DNA of 64,000 nucleotides from Nesterenkonia sp. PF2B19 (GTDB taxonomy: Bacteria > Actinomycetota > Actinomycetes > Actinomycetales > Micrococcaceae). Below, piece after piece: positions 45,971 to 54,534 of this stretch. Position 1 is the stretch's first letter; each line of letters opens with the position of its first letter. The notes under the pieces were generated by a model. That model was given only the letters and a program-made list of their open reading frames with translations. It was not told where the DNA came from and made no database searches. The position numbers and the translations under genes were made by a program. The stretch lies in the NCBI RefSeq assembly GCF_001758425.2, contig NZ_MDSS02000007.1:1-64000 (forward strand). The letters are read 5' to 3'.

Positions 45971-47538
45971 TCACGGGCGCGGCGGCGGCGCCGGGGCCCC
46001 ACGCGGCGGAGCGATCTTCGGCGGTGGCGCGGCAGATGCCCCTGAGTCGGTCGTCGCTGTGTCGGCGTCGGCCGAGGAGTCTGTCTCGCCGTCCAGGGCT
46101 GTACCCGGTCGGCTGCGATGCGGGGAGGGGTCCCAGCCGACGTCGACGACCTTCTTCTGGACGAGGATCGCCGAGCCCAGCACCAGCAGGCCCAGGGCGG
46201 AGACCACGACCAGCCCGCCCACCGAGCCGATCGAGGCGCCGAAGCCGATGAGGATCCCGAACCAGCCGAAGTCGGTGTCGCCGAAGGTGGTGTTCGCCTC
46301 GCCGAAGTCACCGAGCACCAGCAGCAGCCCGGCCGGCAGGAACGTGATCAGCAGCCCGTTGACGAAGCCTCCGGCGGCCGCACCCCGACGTCCGCCGGTC
46401 GCATTGCCGTAGACCCCGGCGCGCCGCCGGTGAAGAAGTGCGGCACCAGCCCGGGGAGGATCAGGGCCAGGCCGAAGGCAGGGTTCAGCCACAGCGAGAG
46501 CACAGCCAGCCCGAGCAGCCCACCCGTGAAGCTGGAGAGGAAGCCCACCAGCACCGCGTTCTGCGCGTAGGGGAAGACGATGGGAGCGTCCAGCGCCGGG
46601 ATCGCGCCCGGCACCAGCTTGGCCGCGATGCCCTGGAACGCCGGCACGATCTCGCCCAGGATGGTGCGCACCCCGAAGAGGATCACCGCCACCGCGATCC
46701 CGAACTGCAGCCCCTGCGTGACCGCCTGCATCAGGAAGTTGCCCAGGTTCTCCGCCCCGCCGTCGAAGGCCTCGTACGCGGACTCGCCCTCGCGGGCCAC
46801 GGAGATCGCGGCGACGACCACATACATCAGCACCATGGACAGTGCCGTGGCCACCATCGAGTCGCGGAGGAAGCGCAGCGACTCCGGCAGCTTCAGCTCC
46901 TCGGTGGAGCGGCTGGACCGCCCGCCCACCAGCCGGCCGACCGCTCCGGCGGCTACATAGCCGGCGGTGCCGAAGTGCCCGATGGCGATGGAGTCGTCCC
47001 CCGTGATGCGGCGAGTCCAGGGGTGTGCCAAGGCGGGCAGGGAGACCATCAGGATGCCCAGGAGCGCACCGCCGACGATGACGGTGACGGCGCCGGAGTA
47101 CCCGCCGGTGGCCAGCACGATGGTCAGCAGGGTGGCCATGAACAGGATGTGATGACCGGTCAGGAACACATAGCGCAGCGGGGTGAACCGAGCCAGCACC
47201 AGGGAGACGGCGAAGCCGAGGATCATCAACCAGGCCACCTGCGCACCATGGAGCTCCTGAGCGATGCCGACGATCGCCTCATTGGTGGGGACGACGCCGT
47301 GAGCACCTGTGGCATCTTGGATCATGACCCCCAGCGGGTCCAGGGAGGCGACCACCAGTGTGGCTCCGGCGCCGATGAGCAGGAAGCCGAGAGTGGCCTT
47401 CAGCGCCCCGCCGATGACCTGCCCGGCGGAGCGGCGCAGCGCCACCAGCCCCACGCCGGTGATGATGCCGATGAGGAACGCGGGCACGCTGAGGATCTCG
47501 TTGACGAGGAACTGGGCGGCGGTGATCAGAAGATCCAT
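45971..47538 (-). CDS. ulaA: PTS ascorbate-type permease EIIC (UlaA-like), frameshifted near 46420
   Basis: Membrane subunit that carries the sugar, probably ascorbate or a related compound, through the phosphotransferase system. The long hydrophobic frame begins MDLLITAAQFLVNEILSVPA and shows LTGHHILFMATLL and PIVFPYAQNAVLVGFLSSF, typical of UlaA. After FFTGGA the frame changes; restoring one base gives GVYGNATGGRRGAAAGGFVN and the final helices. The C-terminal tail is acidic and Pro-rich (DSSADADTATTDSG, KIAPPRGAP), longer than in E. coli UlaA. It starts 12 nt after the EIIA-EIIB gene, in the same operon. Confidence 0.88.
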
Positions 47539-47550
47539 GCGGGGTCCTTA

Positions 47551-48342
47551 TCAGATGTCGTAGAGGTCGCGCAGGGCGGCGTCGAGCTCGCCGGTGCTGG
47601 TGAAGTTCTCCACGACACGGACGGGCACGCCGACGTCGCCGAGCGTCTTCGCGATCTCCCCGGAGGTGAGGATCGCCGCCGCCTCGGACGCCCGTCCCCG
47701 GGCGGAGATCGTGTCGGTGGCCTCGACGGTCACATGCCGGGACCAGCCCCAGGTGTCCAGCACCTGCTCGAGGGTGTTCTTGAGGAACAGGGAGGTGCCC
47801 AGTCCGTTGCCGCACACGGTGAGGATGAGATGCTGGTCCTCGGCCTCTGCGGCCGTGTCCGGGGTGTTGCGGTGGTGCCGTTCTCCGGAGGCCTTTCCGC
47901 CGTCGAGCACGTGGAGGACCTCCTGCGCGGATCCTGCCAGGTCGAGCGCCTCCCGCGTCGAAGGCTCGGCCAGTCTGCGGGCCAGCTGCGCCATGGCCCG
48001 AGTATGGGCCGAGGAGTCCACGGCGGCCAGGGCCACGACCAGCGAGACCGGGTCGTGGGAGTCATGTCCGAAGGGCACCGGCGTGGCCAGCCGCAGCCAG
48101 GCCAGCCCGGTGCGGGCCACGCCGTTGGTGGGGCGGGCGTGGGGGAGGGCGAAGCCGGGGGCCACCACGATGTAGGGGCCCTTCTCCTCGACCGTGGTGA
48201 TCATGGCCCGGGTGTAGTCGGCGTCGGCGACTCCCTGGGCCTCCAGCAGAGTTCCGGCGGTGCGGACGGCCTCCCGCCAGTCGGCGACCTCGGCGTCGAG
48301 GCGGATGCCCTCAGGGCTCAGCAGCTCAGACAGCGATGACAT
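47551..48342 (-). CDS. PTS ascorbate-type EIIA-EIIB fusion
   Basis: Cytoplasmic phosphorelay component for the EIIC next to it. The N-terminal EIIA (mannitol/fructose-type) domain has phospho-His H68 in FALPHARP. After a short His-rich linker the EIIB domain carries phospho-Cys C177 in TVCGNGLGTSLFLKN. These are separate proteins (UlaC, UlaB) in E. coli; here they are joined in A-B order. 263 residues from ATG 48342. EI and HPr are not in the window. The divergent acylphosphatase begins 57 nt away. Confidence 0.9.
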   Translation of the reverse strand: MSSLSELLSPEGIRLDAEVADWREAVRTAGTLLEAQGVADADYTRAMITTVEEKGPYIVVAPGFALPHARPTNGVARTGLAWLRLATPVPFGHDSHDPVSLVVALAAVDSSAHTRAMAQLARRLAEPSTREALDLAGSAQEVLHVLDGGKASGERHHRNTPDTAAEAEDQHLILTVCGNGLGTSLFLKNTLEQVLDTWGWSRHVTVEATDTISARGRASEAAAILTSGEIAKTLGDVGVPVRVVENFTSTGELDAALRDLYDI

Positions 48343-48399
48343 GTGCGGCACATTACCACCGGGGTGGTGGTCCGCGGGACGGCCTGGTTCACTGGTGAC

Positions 48400-48717
48400 A
48401 TGGCAGACCACCAGACTCCTCGGAGCCGATGCACCACCGGTCGGATGCTGCGCGTGACCGGCCGGGTCCAGGGAGTGTTCTTTCGGGCCTCCGCCCAGGC
48501 GGAGGCCGAGGACCTCAGCCTCACCGGCTGGGTGCGCAACACGGAGGACGGCGCGGTCGAGATCGTCGTCGGAGGCCAGGGCCCTGCCGTGGACGCCCTG
48601 ATCCGCTGGTGCCACCACGGGCCGAAGAACGCTCGCGTGGACCAGGTGGAGGAACGGGCGGCCACCGCTGACGAGCTGGCAGCCCTCCCGGACTCCGGGT
48701 TCGAGATCCGCCGCTGA
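48400..48717 (+). CDS. acyP: Acylphosphatase
   Basis: Small enzyme hydrolysing acyl phosphates such as carbamoyl phosphate. The phosphate-binding loop with its Arg reads VTGRVQGVFFRASAQ, and the Asn lies in GWVRNTEDGAVEI, the two family signatures. 105 residues; the N-terminal ~15 (MADHQTPRSRCTTG) are extra compared with the typical 90. Cytoplasmic. Confidence 0.93.
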   Translation: MADHQTPRSRCTTGRMLRVTGRVQGVFFRASAQAEAEDLSLTGWVRNTEDGAVEIVVGGQGPAVDALIRWCHHGPKNARVDQVEERAATADELAALPDSGFEIRR

Positions 48718-48734
48718 GGGGACGGGGCTCCGCG

Positions 48735-48788
48735 CCGGCCCGTCAGCCTGCCCCGGCCCGTCAGTCTGCCCCGGCCCGTCAGGCTGAT
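48735..48788. repeat. Three 18-bp tandem repeats between converging genes
   Basis: CCGGCCCGTCAGCCTGCC, then two copies with one or a few changes (48753-48770, 48771-48788). They sit between acylphosphatase and the S9 peptidase stop. Confidence 0.75.
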
Positions 48789-48795
48789 CGGGGCA
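48767..48795. terminator. Hairpin at the end of the 18-bp repeat array
   Basis: TGCCCCG pairs with CGGGGCA (7 bp) around a 15-nt loop. It uses one repeat copy as the left arm and lies 50 nt past the acylphosphatase stop. Confidence 0.5.
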
Positions 48796-48803
48796 GTCTC
48801 AGG

Positions 48804-50940
48804 TCAGCTGGAGGCCGCGTGCGGCAGGGCGTCGTCCTCGGGTGCTGACTCCCTGCTCCGCGCCTCGGCGCCCGACGGCGGCGGAGTCAGCCCGAGCTGG
48901 ACGGGCAGCGCCCGTTCGTCGCCCAGGACGTGTTCGGCCAGGAAGCTGAGCACCACCTCGTACCAGATCTTCGCGTGGTGCGGAGTGAGGATCCAGTGGT
49001 TCTCCTGCGGGTAGTAGAGGAACCGGTGGACGGTGCTGCCGTCGGCGTCGGCCGGGAGCCCGGAGCGCTCCAGCAGCTCGTACCACAGCCGCAGGCCCTC
49101 GCCGATGGGCACGCGGTAGTCCTTGTCCCCGTGGATCACGAGCATCGGGGTGACGATCTCCTCCACGAAGCGGTGCGGCGAGTGTTTCTCCTCCATGGCG
49201 GCGTCGATCTGCCGGCGCCAGAAGAAGGACGCATCCGTGGTGGGTCCGAACTGGTCGAGTGCCCACAGGGAGGCGTGGGTGACGATCGCGGAGAACCGAT
49301 CGGTGTGCCCGGCCACCCAGTTGGCCATGTATCCGCCGAAGGACCCGCCCATGGCGGCGGTGCGGGTCTCGTCGACGTCCTCTCGGGCCTCGGCGGCGTC
49401 GGTGATGCTCATCAGGTCCGTGAAGGGCTTGTCTCCCCAGGAGTTCCAGCCTCGCTGGACGAACTCCTGGCCGTAGCCCGTGGACAGGGCCGGGTCAGGG
49501 AGCAGGACGCCGTAGCCCTGGGCGACCATGAGCCAGGGGTTCCACCGCCAGGACCAGGCGTTCCAGGAGTTCAAGGGGCCTCCGTGGATCCACAGCAGCA
49601 GCGGGGCGGGAGCCTCGGCGTCGGCGCCCTCCGGGAGGGCCAGCCAGGCGCGCAGTCGCACGCCGTCGGCAGCGGTGGTCTCCACCTCGGTGAGTCGACC
49701 GGGAAGCTCCGGACGCGGCACCGGGTTCTTCAGCCGGTTCACGGCGCCGTCGGTGAGAGCCACCCGGACCGCTTCGGGCGGGAAGGCGCAGCTGGCGCGC
49801 ACGCCATAGACGGCGGATCCGTCAGGGGCGACGACGGCGGTCGAATAGGTGGCATCGTCGTGGGTCAGCTGGGTGACGCGACCGTCGGCGACGTCCACGC
49901 GGAACAGCGGGCCGCGCCCGTCCGCGTCCGCTCCGGCGATGAATCCGGATCCGTCCGGCAGCCAGTCGAAGGGAGCCAGCCCGAGGTCGGCGTGCCCGGT
50001 GGGGCTGAGTTCGCCGGTCTCCAGGTCCATCAGGTGCAGGCGGGGCACGGGTGCCCGGGAGGGCACCGGGCGCCGGGTCATGGTCACCACGGCGGTGCGT
50101 CCGTCAGGGCTGATGGGTCCCGGGGTGTGATCATGCTCCACGTCGTCGGCGATGATGCGGCGCTCTCCGCTGGCCAGGTCCACCAGGGCCAGGGCGGTGC
50201 GACGGTCCGCGCGAGCCTCCGGGACGTGCACAGAGATCAGCGCCCAGGTGCCGTCGGGACTGAGCGTGACCTCCTCACCGTAGAGGGAGCCGAGGCCCTC
50301 GGTGACGTGGCGCAGCCGACGGGGGAGCTCGTCTCCGGTGCGAGGGCGCGAGGCCGTCGGCGTCTGCTCCTCGTCCACGGTGAAGAGTGCGGGCCGTGCC
50401 GGGCCCAGGTCGTGGTCCCAGTGGCGGACCGGATAGGAGGTGTGGAGGATCGCGTTGACCGAGGCGTCCTCGCGGGCTGCGTGCAGGGCGGCGTGCTGGT
50501 CCTCATCTGCTGCGCCGGTCAACAGCGGTGCGGTGACGACGACGACGTCGGCCGCCGGGAGCGCAGTGCACGCGGCTCACGCCGCCGGGACGCCGGTTGA
50601 CCAGGGCGGCCTCGCCGCCAGAGGCCGGGAGGCGCCACAGCGCCGTGTCCGAGGAGTCGCCCTCCTCGCTGGGGCGGGCGGAGGTGAACCAGAGGTCTCC
50701 GGAGGCCGAGAACGCTGGGCCTGCCTCGCCCCGGGCGCTGCGGGTCAGCCGCCGGGCGTCGCGCTCGCCGAGGGGGTCGATCTCCCAGAGCGCATTGACG
50801 TAGCCCGTGCCCTTCTCATCGAGCGTGGTCACCGTGGTGACCAGGCGGCGGCCGTCGGGGCTCATGGTCAGACCCTGAAGCCGGGGGAGGGCTACGTAGC
50901 GGTCGAGGTCGTGGAAGTCTTCTTCTGCGGCGTCGGTCAT
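48804..50940 (-). CDS. S9-family serine peptidase (acylaminoacyl/prolyl oligopeptidase-like), frameshifted near 50520
   Basis: About 710 residues in two frames: an N-terminal beta-propeller starting EDFHDLDRYVALPRLQGLTM and a C-terminal alpha/beta-hydrolase. The catalytic Ser is in GGSFGGYMANW, the Asp in IHGDKDYRVP and the His in YPQENHWIL, in the right order. LLLWIHGGPLNSWNAW is the oxyanion region. At the break (GGCCGACGTCGTCGTCGTCACC on the sense strand, quoted in part) one base restores DVVVVTAPLLTGAADEDQH. No signal peptide, so it is likely a cytoplasmic peptide-degrading enzyme. Substrate class not determinable. Confidence 0.88.
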
Positions 50941-51118
50941 GGGAACTTTGTATCACCGGAACGCCGCCAGAATGTTGTGTGACGCAACCGATGGTGGGTG
51001 AGTCGGCGGGCCGGCCGCCCCGCGGCGGCCCTCTGCGCCGGAGGTCGGGCGCAGCTGTGACATCAGGACGGGGAGATCCGGCGACGGCACGAACCGGCCA
51101 CATCAAGGAGGAGTTGCG

Positions 51119-51917
51119 ATGACGCACCATGCCAACGGCTCACCGGCCCATCCGCTGTGCCTGCGCCGATTCACCGAACGGCCCGCGGCGATGGCCGACT
51201 TCCTGGAGCTGCTCGGGATGACGCCGCAGAGGCCCTCCCGGGAGGCGACGCCGGCATCCTCAGGGCCGCTGCCGGCCGCGTGGCCCTCCATCAGCTGGCC
51301 CCGGATCGTCCGGCCGTCACCGGGGCCGTGCACGGAGAGACCCATCTGGTCTTCCTGGCCGAAGACGCGCGTCACACCGCGGCCCGACTCCAGGAGGATG
51401 GGCTGCGCAGTCTGTGGTGGGAGCACGCGGAGCGACGCCACGCCGGGGTCACCGGGCCGTCCGGGGAGGGCGTCTGGTTCCACGAGGAGCCTGATCTCTG
51501 CACCGCGGGACCGCCGGTGGGCGCGGTGGACGGTCTGACCGTGGTGGCGGTGCGCAGCTCTGAGGACCCGGGTGCGGATGTCGCATTCTTCTCGCATCTG
51601 GGCTACGAGCCGATTCCGGGCCAGGAGGCCGAGGGGTGGGTGCCGTTGGCCGTGCCGGAGGCTCCGAGCGGGATGATCGGTCTTCACGCTCCCGGCGGAG
51701 ACAAGCCGGGACCGGCGGTCGAACCGCCTCCGGGCGGACACAATCCGGCCGGACTCAACGCCCCGGTGCTGCTGGGTTTCCAGACCCCTGAGGAGCTCGA
51801 CGCACTGGCTGCACGTCTCGAGGCCGCCGGCCACCCCGTCCATCGAGCGGAGGGCCCGGTCTCCGCCTTGGTGGTGCAGGACCTGACGGGCGCCGTCTGG
51901 AGATCCACCCGGCCTGA
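51119..51917 (+). CDS. VOC (glyoxalase/dioxygenase-fold) protein, two frameshifts
   Basis: Two tandem vicinal-oxygen-chelate domains. The start MTHHANGSPAHPLCLRRFTE follows a very strong AAGGAGGAG site. The frame changes near 51232 (into GGDAGILRAAAGRVALHQLA) and again near 51900. Adding one G after GTCTGG turns the end into GAVWEIHPA followed by TGA at 51915-51917, the classic VOC ending (as in VWELHP). Without this, the frame would run on into the next gene. Substrate unknown; such paired domains often belong to small-molecule or antibiotic-binding proteins. Confidence 0.72.
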
Positions 51918-51956
51918 GGCCAGGGAGATGTCCCCGGTCTGGGCTACTGTGCGGAC

Positions 51957-52697
51957 ATGGCACACCAGCGACAGGCAGCACAGCAGCAGGCAGCACAGCG
52001 ACAGGCAGCACAGCAGCGCGATCTCAGGCGGTCCGCGGAGGATCATCTCGATGCCGACAGAGTCCCGGGAGAGAGCACCGTGGCGGGGGCTGGCTCAGGG
52101 GAGGGCGACGAAGGGCTGGCCATCGGTGAGGACGGGCTGGCCCGCACCGCCTGGGCGATGGGCAGCGAGATGATGCGGCAGTACTACGACACCGAATGGG
52201 GCATGCCGGTGCGGGACGAGCGGGGGCTCTTCGAACGGCTGAGTCTGGAGGGATTCCAGTCGGGTCTCTCCTGGGCGACCATCCTCGCCAAACGGGAGAA
52301 CTTCCGCCGAGCCTTCGCGGATTTCGAGCCGGACGTCGTCGCCGCCTTCGACGAGTCCGACGTCGAGCGTCTGGTGCAGGACGCCGGCATCATCCGGCAC
52401 CGGGGCAAGATCACCGCGACCATCGGCAACGCCCGCGCCACGGTGGCGCTGCGGGCCGAGGGAGGGCTGCCCGAGGTCATCTGGTCCCACCGGCCCGAGG
52501 CCACCCCGGTGCCGCGGAGCATGGCGGAGGTCCCGTCGCGCTCGCCGGAGTCGGAGGCGCTGGCGGCGCGGCTGCGCGCGGCCGGGTTCCGGTTCGTGGG
52601 ACCGACCACCATGTTCGCGCTCATGGAAGCCGTCGGCATCGTGGACACCCACGTGGTCGGGTCTCATCGCCGGGGGTCCTCGGGCGTCTGGTCCTGA
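51957..52697 (+). CDS. tag: DNA-3-methyladenine glycosylase I (Tag-like), with Gln-rich N-terminus
   Basis: Base-excision repair enzyme that removes 3-methyladenine. The core has YYDTEWGMPVRDERGLFERL, LEGFQSGLSWATILAKRENF and the C-terminal FRFVGPTTMFALMEAVGIV, as in Tag. E. coli Tag binds zinc with Cys4, His17, His175 and Cys179. Here the first is Ala, His17 is Tyr and the last Cys is absent, so the zinc site looks lost; only the His in DTHVVG remains. From ATG 51957 the protein is 246 residues, with a Gln-rich repeat at the start. A GTG at 52080 with GGGAGAGAG upstream gives 205 residues, closer to the family and perhaps the true start. Confidence 0.85.
   Translation: MAHQRQAAQQQAAQRQAAQQRDLRRSAEDHLDADRVPGESTVAGAGSGEGDEGLAIGEDGLARTAWAMGSEMMRQYYDTEWGMPVRDERGLFERLSLEGFQSGLSWATILAKRENFRRAFADFEPDVVAAFDESDVERLVQDAGIIRHRGKITATIGNARATVALRAEGGLPEVIWSHRPEATPVPRSMAEVPSRSPESEALAARLRAAGFRFVGPTTMFALMEAVGIVDTHVVGSHRRGSSGVWS
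51972..52016. repeat. Three 15-bp repeats (CAGGCAGCACAGCRR)
   Basis: Units at 51972-51986, 51987-52001 and 52002-52016. If translated in the glycosylase frame they give QAAQQ-QAAQR-QAAQQ. They may equally be the non-coding leader of that gene. Confidence 0.8.
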
Positions 52698-52755
52698 GGC
52701 CGAGGCGCCGAGGTCGCGCCCGCTGGACCAGGTGCGGCGGGCGATGCGGGCGAGC

Positions 52756-53676
52756 TCAGCGGTGTCGGTGCCTCTCCCGGGCGGCCACCGCTGCCGTCTC
52801 GATCTGGAAGGTGGAATGCTCCAGGCTCACGGGGAAGTGCTCCGCCACGCAGGTGCGCAGGTGTTCGAGGATCTCCGGGGCGTGGCCGTCGCGGAAGCAG
52901 CTGTCATCGACCACCACATGGCCGGTGATCACTGGGAGTCCGGAGGCCACGGTGGACGCGTGGAGGTCGTGGACCTCCCGCACATGCGGCTGGGTGAGCA
53001 TGTGCTCGCGCACCTCCTCCAGGTCGATGCCGCGAGGTGTGAACTCCAGCAGGATGCGCACCGCCTCCCGCAGCAGCAGCGCGGCTCGCGGCAGGATCAG
53101 CGCGGCGATGGCCAGGGCGGCCACTGCGTCGGCCTGGTGCCAGCCGGTCAGTGCGATGACGACGGCGGCCACCATCACCCCCAGCGATCCCAGTCCGTCG
53201 GCGGCGACCTCCAGGAAGGCCGCGCGCATGTTCAGGCTGCTGCGGCGTCCCGCGCGGAGCACCAGCAGGGAGATGACATTGCCGACGAGTCCGACAGCGC
53301 CGAAGATCAGCAGTTCGAGGGGCGGAATGGTCGGGGCCGCGCTGAGACGAGCCACGCCCTCCACGGCGGCATAGACCCCGATGCCCAGCAGCAGCAGCGC
53401 TTGGACGACGGCGGCCAGCACCTCGACGCGTCGCAGGCCCCACGTGCGGGTCGAGGTGGGGGCGCGGCCCATCAGCACGGCGGCGAGCAGGGCCACCAGG
53501 AGTCCGATCGAATCGGTGAGCGAATGGACCGCGTCCGTCAGCAGCGCCAAGGAGCCGGTGAGCCAGGCGCCGGCGAACTGGGCGATGACCACGACGCCGG
53601 TGATGCCGCACACCACCGCCAGGCTCCCACGGTGGGTGGACGCCTCGGCATGGCTGTGTCCATGGTGGGAGCCCAT
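52756..53676 (-). CDS. Cation diffusion facilitator (CzcD/ZitB-like metal exporter)
   Basis: Proton-coupled exporter of Zn2+ and related ions in the cytoplasmic membrane. A His-rich N-terminus (MGSHHGHSHAEASTHRG) is followed by six helices, with metal-site segments LLTDAVHSLTDSIGLLVAL and FLEVAADGLGSLGVMVAA (the AaD motif), and a cytoplasmic C-terminal ferredoxin-like domain (VREVHDLHASTVASG, HSTFQIE). 306 residues, full length. The preceding gap contains a palindrome that could bind a metal-dependent regulator. Confidence 0.93.
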   Translation of the reverse strand: MGSHHGHSHAEASTHRGSLAVVCGITGVVVIAQFAGAWLTGSLALLTDAVHSLTDSIGLLVALLAAVLMGRAPTSTRTWGLRRVEVLAAVVQALLLLGIGVYAAVEGVARLSAAPTIPPLELLIFGAVGLVGNVISLLVLRAGRRSSLNMRAAFLEVAADGLGSLGVMVAAVVIALTGWHQADAVAALAIAALILPRAALLLREAVRILLEFTPRGIDLEEVREHMLTQPHVREVHDLHASTVASGLPVITGHVVVDDSCFRDGHAPEILEHLRTCVAEHFPVSLEHSTFQIETAAVAARERHRHR

Positions 53677-53770
53677 CGGCGCCGTCCTCCTGTGCCTTCT
53701 GCTGGCTGTTCGCTGTGTCGAGCGGGATCCCAGCATAAGGAGAGGCGGACCGAGACGCCCAAGCTGCGAC

Positions 53771-53785
53771 TGCCTCTGAGAGGCA
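53771..53785. promoter_or_regulatory. 15-bp palindrome upstream of the metal exporter
   Basis: TGCCTCTGAGAGGCA, perfect 7-bp arms around one base, 95 nt upstream of the CDF start and 40 nt after the upstream membrane-protein stop. It could be an operator, or a weak hairpin ending the upstream gene. Confidence 0.35.
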
Positions 53786-53824
53786 TTCCCAGCAGCGGAG
53801 CCTCCTTGCCGGTGCATGCGGCCG

Positions 53825-54364
53825 TCAGCGGCCGACGAACCACCGATTCGAGGAGGGCAGCCACAGCAGCGCCACCATCGCGGCGATGATCACCAGGTCC
53901 CAGCGCATGCCCATGGCGAGCACCGACGGGTACGCCCAGCTGCGCAGCAGCGCCTCCAGGACGGAGACCGCCAACAGGATCGTGAGCAGGAATCGGACCC
54001 ATTCCAGGCGCTCCGGGATCTTCAGCACCAGAGCGACCTGGAGGATCCCCAGTACCAGGGACACCATGATGACCACCAGGCCGACGAGCCCCGGCACCAG
54101 GCCCGCGACCTGCGAGATCGTGTGGAGACCCGTCAGGTAGATCAGGAACCCCGGGACCAGGAACACCAGGGTCAAAAGAGTCATGGCCAGCATGCCCACA
54201 TAGGCGATGCGGGGCACCAGCGGCATGTGGTCCACGCGCAGCACGGCGTGCAGGGCACGGCGGGGGACGAGGTCACCGACGCTGTGCGGCCAGGAGGGCG
54301 GCAGACGGTAGGACCGGGGCGGCAGGCCGGGCCGGTCGACAGAGAAGGTGTGCTGTGTGCTCAT
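53825..54364 (-). CDS. Multi-pass membrane protein of unknown family
   Basis: 179 residues with four to five membrane helices: YVGMLAMTLLTLVFLVPGFL, VPGLVGLVVIMVSLVLGI, VRFLLTILLAVSVLEALL and LVIIAAMVALLWLP. The N-terminus is cytoplasmic and Pro-rich (VDRPGLPPRSYRLPPSW). No family recognised. It lies upstream of the CDF gene on the same strand and divergent from sodC. Confidence 0.7.
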   Translation of the reverse strand: MSTQHTFSVDRPGLPPRSYRLPPSWPHSVGDLVPRRALHAVLRVDHMPLVPRIAYVGMLAMTLLTLVFLVPGFLIYLTGLHTISQVAGLVPGLVGLVVIMVSLVLGILQVALVLKIPERLEWVRFLLTILLAVSVLEALLRSWAYPSVLAMGMRWDLVIIAAMVALLWLPSSNRWFVGR

Positions 54365-54380
54365 GACAGCACCATCATAG

Positions 54381-54412
54381 CCGTGGATCCCCGTCATGGC
54401 GGGGATCCACGG
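54381..54412. promoter_or_regulatory. Perfect 13-bp inverted repeat between divergent genes
   Basis: CCGTGGATCCCCG pairs with CGGGGATCCACGG around TCATGG. It is only 17 nt upstream of the membrane-protein ATG, so it may be a 5' hairpin or operator rather than a terminator. Confidence 0.45.
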
Positions 54413-54497
54413 GGTGTCGCAGTGGTCGAGGACCCTGCGTGCGCCGTGCCCGATCCGGGGCTGATGCGCCGTGAGTGTCATCGTGTGGGGGACCTGC

Positions 54498-54528
54498 TTG
54501 CCAGGAGCAGATGTCGACCCCCTATCAT
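54498..54528 (+). promoter_or_regulatory. Promoter of sodC, probably leaderless
   Basis: A TTGCCA -35 (54498-54503), 19-bp spacer and TATCAT -10 (54523-54528), each one mismatch from consensus. The ATG follows exactly 6 nt later with no ribosome site, so the transcript likely begins at the start codon. Confidence 0.55.
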
Positions 54529-54534
54529 GTCATC

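Noticed and set aside
51918-52173. Continuation of the VOC protein frame into the glycosylase gene
   Set aside because: One missing base near 51900 explains the lost stop; the restored end matches the usual VOC C-terminus.
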